The translations under genes and the position numbers were made by a program. The notes under the pieces were generated by a model. It was not told the DNA's origin. It was given only the letters and a program-made list of their open reading frames with translations, and searched no databases. A stretch of 64,000 nt of DNA from Myotis daubentonii (Eukaryota > Chordata > Mammalia > Chiroptera > Vespertilionidae), in NCBI RefSeq assembly GCF_963259705.1, contig NC_081842.1, forward strand, positions 185,012,349 through 185,076,348, in the 5' to 3' direction. Numbering within the stretch: position 1 is the stretch's first letter; the number at the start of each line of letters is the position of its first letter. Below, in pieces: positions 58,658 through 64,000 of the stretch.

Positions 58658-58673
58658 CAGTGTGAGTTTCTTA

Positions 58674-59080
58674 AATTGCCAGTTATATAGTTGACTAAAT
58701 AATGTATAAAAAATGGTTTTTATTAATATTGTTACATAAGTAGATTTGGTAATAACTTAGTTGAAGAAATTAGCAATCAATGTTTTCCAAGCTAAAATTT
58801 CTAACTATTCAGTTTGATACTTTTTTTGAGAATCTTTACCTTTTTCTCAAATCTCATAGGGTGTCAGTAAGTGTTCTGAAATAATAATTTACTAAACAAT
58901 TATGTATTGGTCTGAAAGAAGTCATACATGGTGTATATATGTATGCCAAGTATTGATTATAAAACAAAGATAATAGGAAAAATTTTAATTGTGAAAATTT
59001 TAAATGGAATTATTTCTTTTTTGTTGTTTATTTGGATAGTGGCCAGGGAAAGGAATGAATGATATTTAAAGATTTCTAAA
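58674..59080. other. Unique intron sequence
   Basis: No recognisable element. Confidence 0.5.
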
Positions 59081-59091
59081 AAATGTTGCAA

Positions 59092-59300
59092 TTGCCCTAG
59101 CCGGTGTGCATCAGTTGGTTGGGCATTGTCCCTTGCACTGAATGATTGCTGATTTGATTCCAAGTCAGGGCACATGTCCAGATTGCAGGCTTGATTCCTG
59201 GTAGGGGACATGCCAGAAACAGCTGATAATCAATGTTTCTCTCACTCCCTCTATCTTCCCCTCTCTCTAAAAGTCAATAAAATAATATATATATATTTAA
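59092..59300 (+). mobile_element. Ves SINE (diverged)
   Basis: GCCCTAGCCGGTGTGCATCA head and AAGTCAATAAAATAATATAT tail. Approximate target duplication ATGTTGCAATT / ATGTGTTACAATT on either side. Confidence 0.85.
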
Positions 59301-59655
59301 AATGTGTTACAATTTTAATGTAGTGGTTGCTATTCTTAAAGATCCAATAGCAGCCTTAGGTATAAAATATTTCACACACTTCTTTTTCTGACAGAGAGAG
59401 GAGAGGGATTGAAAGAAATGAGTTAACTCTGAAGTTTTAGATGTTTAAAGTGGAAATAATTGTCTATTTTTTCAAATTATTTACTGAGCTGATATTTCAG
59501 TATCCAGGCACAAACATAGAATCTTCAACTTTTGGTTCATTTCTTCTTTGTCAATGGCTTTAGATAGACATTGTGGTTATAAATATATATGAGTTCACTC
59601 AATATATGGAGATGTTGAATATTTGAAGATATTTACAGGAATTTCGTGTTGACAA
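59301..59655. other. Unique intron sequence
   Basis: No recognisable element. Confidence 0.5.
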
Positions 59656-60341
59656 TCCTATCTAATAAAAGAAAAATAGGGTAATTGACCATACCTTCAC
59701 TACGCTTCCCATTGGCCAATCAGGGTGATATGCAAATTAACTGCCAAGAAAGATGGCAGTTAACCGCCAAGAAAGATGGCGGTTAATTTGCATACGTAGG
59801 TGCAATGATGGGAGGTGAAAGGGGAAGGACCAAAGAACGGTGATCGGAAACCCAGGCGGCAGGCAAGAGCCCTGGCCCTGGATCGGAGTACCGGGGCGCC
59901 TTTGCCCGTCCCCAGCCGGGGATCGCGATCGGAAAGCCAGGCCACAGGCAAGGCGGCACCCGCGGAACCCAGGAGCCGCCTTGCCTGTGACCCGTGACCC
60001 TGATCGCGAGGCTTGGAGGCGGCTCCTGCCGGAACAGACACGGACAGGACAGGGGGCTGGCCTGCAGCCTCCGCAGCTGAGCGCAGGCCCGGAGAGGAGA
60101 TGGCGGGCCTGCCTCCCGCAGAAGCAGCGCGGGTCCCTTCCGCCTCCCATGGAATCTGCACGAGTCCCTCCACGCTCCAGCAGAAGTGGCGTGACTCCCT
60201 CCCACCTCCCATGGAATCAGCGCGGCTCCCTCCTGCCTCTGGTGGAAGCAGCGCAGCTCCGGGCGGTGCACTGCGGTTCCTGCCAGCTCCCGCGGAAGCA
60301 GTGGGCAGCCTACTGCGCAATATTGTGCAATGGGCTACTAG
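59656..60341 (+). mobile_element. HeliBat-type Helitron (686 bp)
   Basis: 5' end TCCTATCTAATAAAAGAA after host A; 3' hairpin TGCGCAATATTGTGCA followed by ATGGGCTACTAG. A large inverted repeat lies at 59729-59794. The GC-rich interior (59860-60300) has about 48-bp repeats (CCTCCCATGGAATCWGCRCG), giving long chance frames of 140-186 codons on both strands with no similarity I can name. Confidence 0.88.
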
Positions 60342-60383
60342 GATATTTATAAATTTAGATACAAAGTTAGTGACATACTATAT

Positions 60384-60712
60384 TAGGGGTCAGCAAACGT
60401 TTTCTGTACTGTCAAGTCATAAATATTTTAGGCTTTGTGGGCCATACAGTCTCTGTTGCAACTTCTCAGTTCTGCTGTCATAGTATGAAGGCAGCCATAG
60501 GCTATATGTGAGCATGACTGTGTTCTAATAAATCTATATTTATGGACACAGAAATTTGAGATTTATGTAACTTCACATGTCATGAAATACTCTTCTTTTG
60601 AATTTTCTTCAGACATTTAAAAATGTAAAAACAATTCTTAACTCACTGGCCATACAAAAACAAGCAGTGGGCCAGATTTGTCTTAGAGGCCATTCTTTAA
60701 CTCTGGTGCTGT
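60384..60712. mobile_element. Old hAT-Charlie-type MITE
   Basis: GGGGTCAGCAAACGTTTTCT, then ATATTTTAGGCTTTGTGGGC, TGTGTTCTAATAAATCTATA and GGGCCAGATTTG: the widespread eutherian MITE pattern. Exact family uncertain; the right end is decayed. Confidence 0.75.
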
Positions 60713-60719
60713 ATGAGTA

Positions 60720-61265
60720 TTCTAATTGAAACGTATATTTTTAAAAAAAGTGCTGACTGAGAATTGGAAACAATTAGGCAAAAATAAAATGACAGATGCA
60801 TTAGTTTGCATAGCTATATCGTTTATTCATTCATTTACTAAGAAACTTATGGATATGATCAGTCTTGCATGGTATTTTTAGTAGTTTGTGAAGAGAAAGG
60901 CAATCATTTTGCAGATGTCCTTAAAACTATATGTTCTCATATTTGAACATAGTCTTTGTTACCAATCAAATTTTCATTTTCTTATGTCTATGTACACTTC
61001 TGTAGGTGATTTCTGCTATTCTTATGACATTAGTTTTCTAATTGCTCCCAAATTTTTATTTCCAGGTTATACTCCTATGAATTTCCATATCCAAATCGGT
61101 AATTCACTCTTTTAATTACGTATTTTATTGACATCTTTAACTTAACATGTTTAAAATGGTGCTCTTGATTTTCCTTCCCTGCCATTTCTTCAACAGTCTT
61201 ATCCAATAAATGGCAGCACTATATAGCCACTGTTTAAATAAAAAAAGTTTGAGCATCAGTCTTTT
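60720..61265. other. Unique intron sequence
   Basis: No recognisable element. Confidence 0.5.
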
Positions 61266-61590
61266 TCCATTTAAAACAATGCCTAATCCTTTGGTAAGTC
61301 CTGTAGAGTCTATCTCCAAAATATATCTTAATCATGGGCACTTTCCAGTATTTTTATTGCACTTCCTCATCCAGGCCGTTACCACCTCTTGCCAAGATCA
61401 ATGTAGTAGCTTCATCGTCTTCCCAGCTTCCTTTCTTTGATTCTTCCCGTGTATTCTTCACACAGTAGCCAGAATGGTCTTTTAAAAACATAAATCGAAT
61501 TATATAACTCTCCTGTTATAGCATAGCTTTTTATTTCTATTTGAATAAAATTTCGGCTACTAACCCTAGTTTAAAAGGCATTATATTGTA

Positions 61591-62235
61591 CTAGAGGCCT
61601 GATGCATGAAAATTCATGCACTGGAGGGGTGGTCCCTCAGCCTGGCCTGCCCCCTCTCACAGTCTGGGAGCCCTCAGGCGGGAGGCAACCCGGTGATCAG
61701 GACAAGGCGATGCACCATCACACCTCTGCTGCTGCCACTGCCGGCAGCACAAGTCTTGGCCAGCCCTGGTTACCTGTGCCTTGGGCAGCCCTGGGCAACT
61801 GGGCAGCCAACATCCGAGGTTTGCCTGTGCCTCGGGCTGGCCCTAGGCGGGGGCGGGGAGGAGGGACTGAGGGGAATGGGGAACTGGAGGCAGGCGCACG
61901 GAGCGGTTTGGCCTGCTTAGGGGTGGGCCTGGCCTTGCCATGTGCCTGCCGCCCCAGAGGGGCTGAGGGGACTGGGCGCTGCCATCTTGTGGCTGTGGGC
62001 GCCACTATCTTCGAGAGCGTGACAGTGAATTAGCATATTTCCTCCTTATTGGCTGTGGGTGCCGCCATCGTTAAGGGCAGTCAATTAGCGTATTCCTTCC
62101 TTATTGGCTGTAGACGCTGCCGTCTTTGAGGGCGGTGCAGTCAACGACCATATTCCCTCCTTATTGGCTGTTGGTGCTGCCATCTGTGCGACGGCATGAG
62201 GGTCAATTAGCACATTCCCTCTTTATTAGATAGGA
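61591..62235 (-). mobile_element. Complete HeliBat-type Helitron (645 bp) in L2
   Basis: Minus-strand 5' end TCCTATCTAATAAAGAGG at 62235; 3' hairpin GTGCATGAATTTTCATGCAT followed by CAGGCCTCTAG at 61591 before host T. The 5' third holds about three 60-bp repeats (CCTTATTGGCTGTRGRYGC). Confidence 0.93.
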
Positions 62236-62237
62236 TT

Positions 62238-62395
62238 GCCCTCGCTGGTGTGACTCATCCTGTGAACTGAAAGGTCACCCCGGTCAGGGTGCAAACAGGA
62301 GTCAACCTGTTGATGTTTCTGTCTCGCACTGATGTTTCTCTCTCCCTCCCCCTTCTTCTCTTTCTAAAATCAATAAAAAGATATTTGTTTTAAAA
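62238..62395 (+). mobile_element. Ves SINE, internally deleted
   Basis: TTGCCCTCGCTGGTGTGACT head directly after the Helitron end and an AATCAATAAAAAGATATTTG tail. Part of the head-to-body junction is missing. Confidence 0.85.
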
Positions 62396-62790
62396 AGACA
62401 CGGTGTTATTTACCTTCTCTTCACCACTACAACTTCATCTTTAGCCTTTTCTACCTTCACTTTTCATGCTGTAGTCATGTAAACTTCCTTTTAATTCTTC
62501 TAATAGGTTTAAACTCTTTACATCTTTACCTGACAGATGCTATTCAGCTGCCTGGAATGCTTTACCCTTAATTCTTCACATGATGGTTCTCTTTCACACT
62601 TCAGGTCTCAGCCTAAATATTACTTTATTTAACAGAGTTTTGTATAAAATGTGGCTCTTATCTCAGCATTCTTCATCACAACCCCATGAGTAGAAGGGCC
62701 ATGTCTCTTTCTTTCATATTGTATATCCAGTGCCTGGTATAATAAATATCAAGCAAATGTTCATGGGATAAATGAATAAATAACTTAAAG

Positions 62791-63796
62791 AGAGTATCCA
62801 TTTACTTAATCATACCATATGTGGTTTGAGGGGTAAGATTTAGTGGAAAATTTTTGGATGATGGCATGGTAAGAGGACAATAATAACTTGGTCAAGTGTT
62901 AAATCTAAGAATTTATCAATAATCACAAAATAAAATAATGAAGGTTAAGGTAAAAATAACTTTCCTATGTTTATATGTGTGTTTTTGGTTTGCATGTTAA
63001 CTATTAGCAATAACAGATCAGTTTCAAAAGGACTTACACATATTTGACATAAAGATCAGAACTTAATGCTACTACAGTGTTTTTTTTTCAATCCATGGCG
63101 GGATGTAAAGTTAATTGAGTGGCTTATAGCCAGACTGGGGAAAAAAGGATAGAAGTTGTCAAGAGTGTATTGCAAATAATCAGATTATTTCTTTTTGTTT
63201 AACACATAATTATTGTGAGTCAAGAGTAAATCTCAATGCCTTTGGAGTAAGTCTGTGCACTTAGTAAGAAGGGCCCACTTGTGGAGAGGTCAAGAATGAG
63301 TTTCTTACGTTCTATGCCTGGCTAAGATCAGCTTTCCTCAGGTTTCTCTACTTCCATCTGCAAGGTTAAGAGGAATTCCTAGACATCAACTCTATCTTGC
63401 TTTCCAACACATTCAGCCTTGAGATTATTATTTGTTTTGATTCAACCAGGACCAATTTCATTATGCCTTTTCCCACTGTTTATGCCAGTTACTATTGCAA
63501 GGAGTCTAAGATTCCCATGTCACCTCTCACTCTGATCTCCAGTCTCTGCACAGCCCATGTCTTTCTCTATTCTTTGTCCTATTAAATACCCAAGACCTGT
63601 GTGCTATGACCTGTGGAACTAACTCATTATTAGCGAAATTCCTTATTGTCAACCTCTTTTCTAAACTTTCCCTTCTCCATCTTTCTCTGACTGAAGTCTG
63701 TGGTCCTGAGGACACTTTCTCTGTAGCCTTCTCAGTGTTAATTGCTTTTCTTTAGCATAAATTATACCACTGGATTAACTGGTAAAATATATAATA
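62791..63796. other. Unique intron sequence
   Basis: No recognisable element or gene. Confidence 0.5.
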
Positions 63797-64000
63797 GTCC
63801 CTCCTTATTAGTGGTCTTGCTTTCTGTAATTTCAATTTCCCAGGGTGAGCTGTGGTTCAAAGATATTAACAGAAAATTTCAGAAATAAACAATTCATAAG
63901 TATGTATGTATGTTTAGGAAAAAACAGTACATTCAGGGTTCAATCTGCAGTTTTAGACATCCACTGGGGGTTTTGGAACCTATACTCCATGGATAAGGGG
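63797..64000. mobile_element. Tigger-like DNA transposon fragment, cut by the window end
   Basis: AGTCCCTCCTTATTAGTGGT start, AATTTCAGAAATAAACAATT inside, and GGTTTTGGAACCTATACTCC with GGATAAGGGG at the end, the typical Tigger inverted-terminus pattern. (GTAT)n at about 63900-63912. The transposase part is missing. Confidence 0.75.

Larger units (their letters stand above)
61268..62790 (+). mobile_element. L2 LINE relic, interrupted by a Helitron and a SINE
   Basis: L2 order is preserved on both sides: GTCCTGTAGAGTCTATCTCC, CATCCAGGCCGTTACCACCT and AGCCAGAATGGTCTTTTAAA before 61590; GCTGCCTGGAATGCTTTACC, CCAGTGCCTGGTATAATAAA and GGATAAATGAATAAATAA after 62400. No frame open. Confidence 0.7.

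Noticed and set aside
59737..60352. Overlapping 137-186 codon open frames on both strands
   Set aside because: They lie inside a GC-rich Helitron interior with about 48-bp repeats, where stop codons are rare by composition. They overlap in several frames and show no domain I recognise.

Overview
This is 64 kb of mammalian nuclear DNA, almost certainly from a vesper bat (Vespertilionidae). It lies entirely inside one host gene, FAF1 (FAS-associated factor 1), read on the + strand. Three short coding exons with consensus splice sites carry FAF1 residues of about 39-152. They sit at 8652-8698, 21944-22149 and 58419-58510, separated by introns of about 13.2 and 36.3 kb. No other host gene is supported. 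The bat assignment rests on the repeats: about 18 tRNA-derived Ves-type SINEs, about a dozen HeliBat-type Helitrons (TCCTATMTAATAAAA-like 5' ends, a short hairpin and CTAG-type 3' ends, A|T target), a SPIN hAT element and several other hAT, mariner and Tigger-like MITEs. Helitrons at this density are known among mammals only in vesper bats.

Layout. 1-8.6 kb: Helitrons, Ves SINEs and an old L1. 8.6-22.1 kb: exons about 3 and 4, enclosing an ancient ERVL-like relic (about 13.0-18.3 kb), a mariner MITE split by a Helitron, and an ERV2-type solo LTR (19926-20675). 22-28 kb: old L1, SINEs and a SPIN copy. 28.4-37 kb: a + strand L1 split by a complete but apparently non-coding ERV2-type provirus (29105-35668, two 419-bp LTRs, 6-bp target duplication). 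37-39.4 kb: L1 pieces, including a twin-primed inversion. 39.4-41.6 kb: Helitrons nested in a mariner MITE, with a Tigger-like MITE nested in one of them. 41.6-48.8 kb: a near full-length L1 with disabled ORF1 and ORF2. 49-51.7 kb: hAT, Helitron and unique intron. 51.7-56.6 kb: a second L1, internally deleted, holding a SINE and a hAT that itself holds a solo LTR. 56.6-64 kb: exon about 5, Helitrons, an L2 relic and a Tigger-like end.

The only gene product is FAF1, a ubiquitin-binding p97/VCP cofactor. These exons encode the end of the UBA domain, a linker and the first part of the first ubiquitin-like domain. Everything else is transposon history. The observations most worth checking are an L1 insertion that duplicated the exon-5 splice donor, an L1 whose 5' end is a piece of an ERV LTR, a non-autonomous provirus with no recognisable gag, pol or env, and deep, target-site-verified nesting. 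I saw no sign of a novel defence, toxin or regulatory gene system. Family names of repeats come from recognition, not from a database search.
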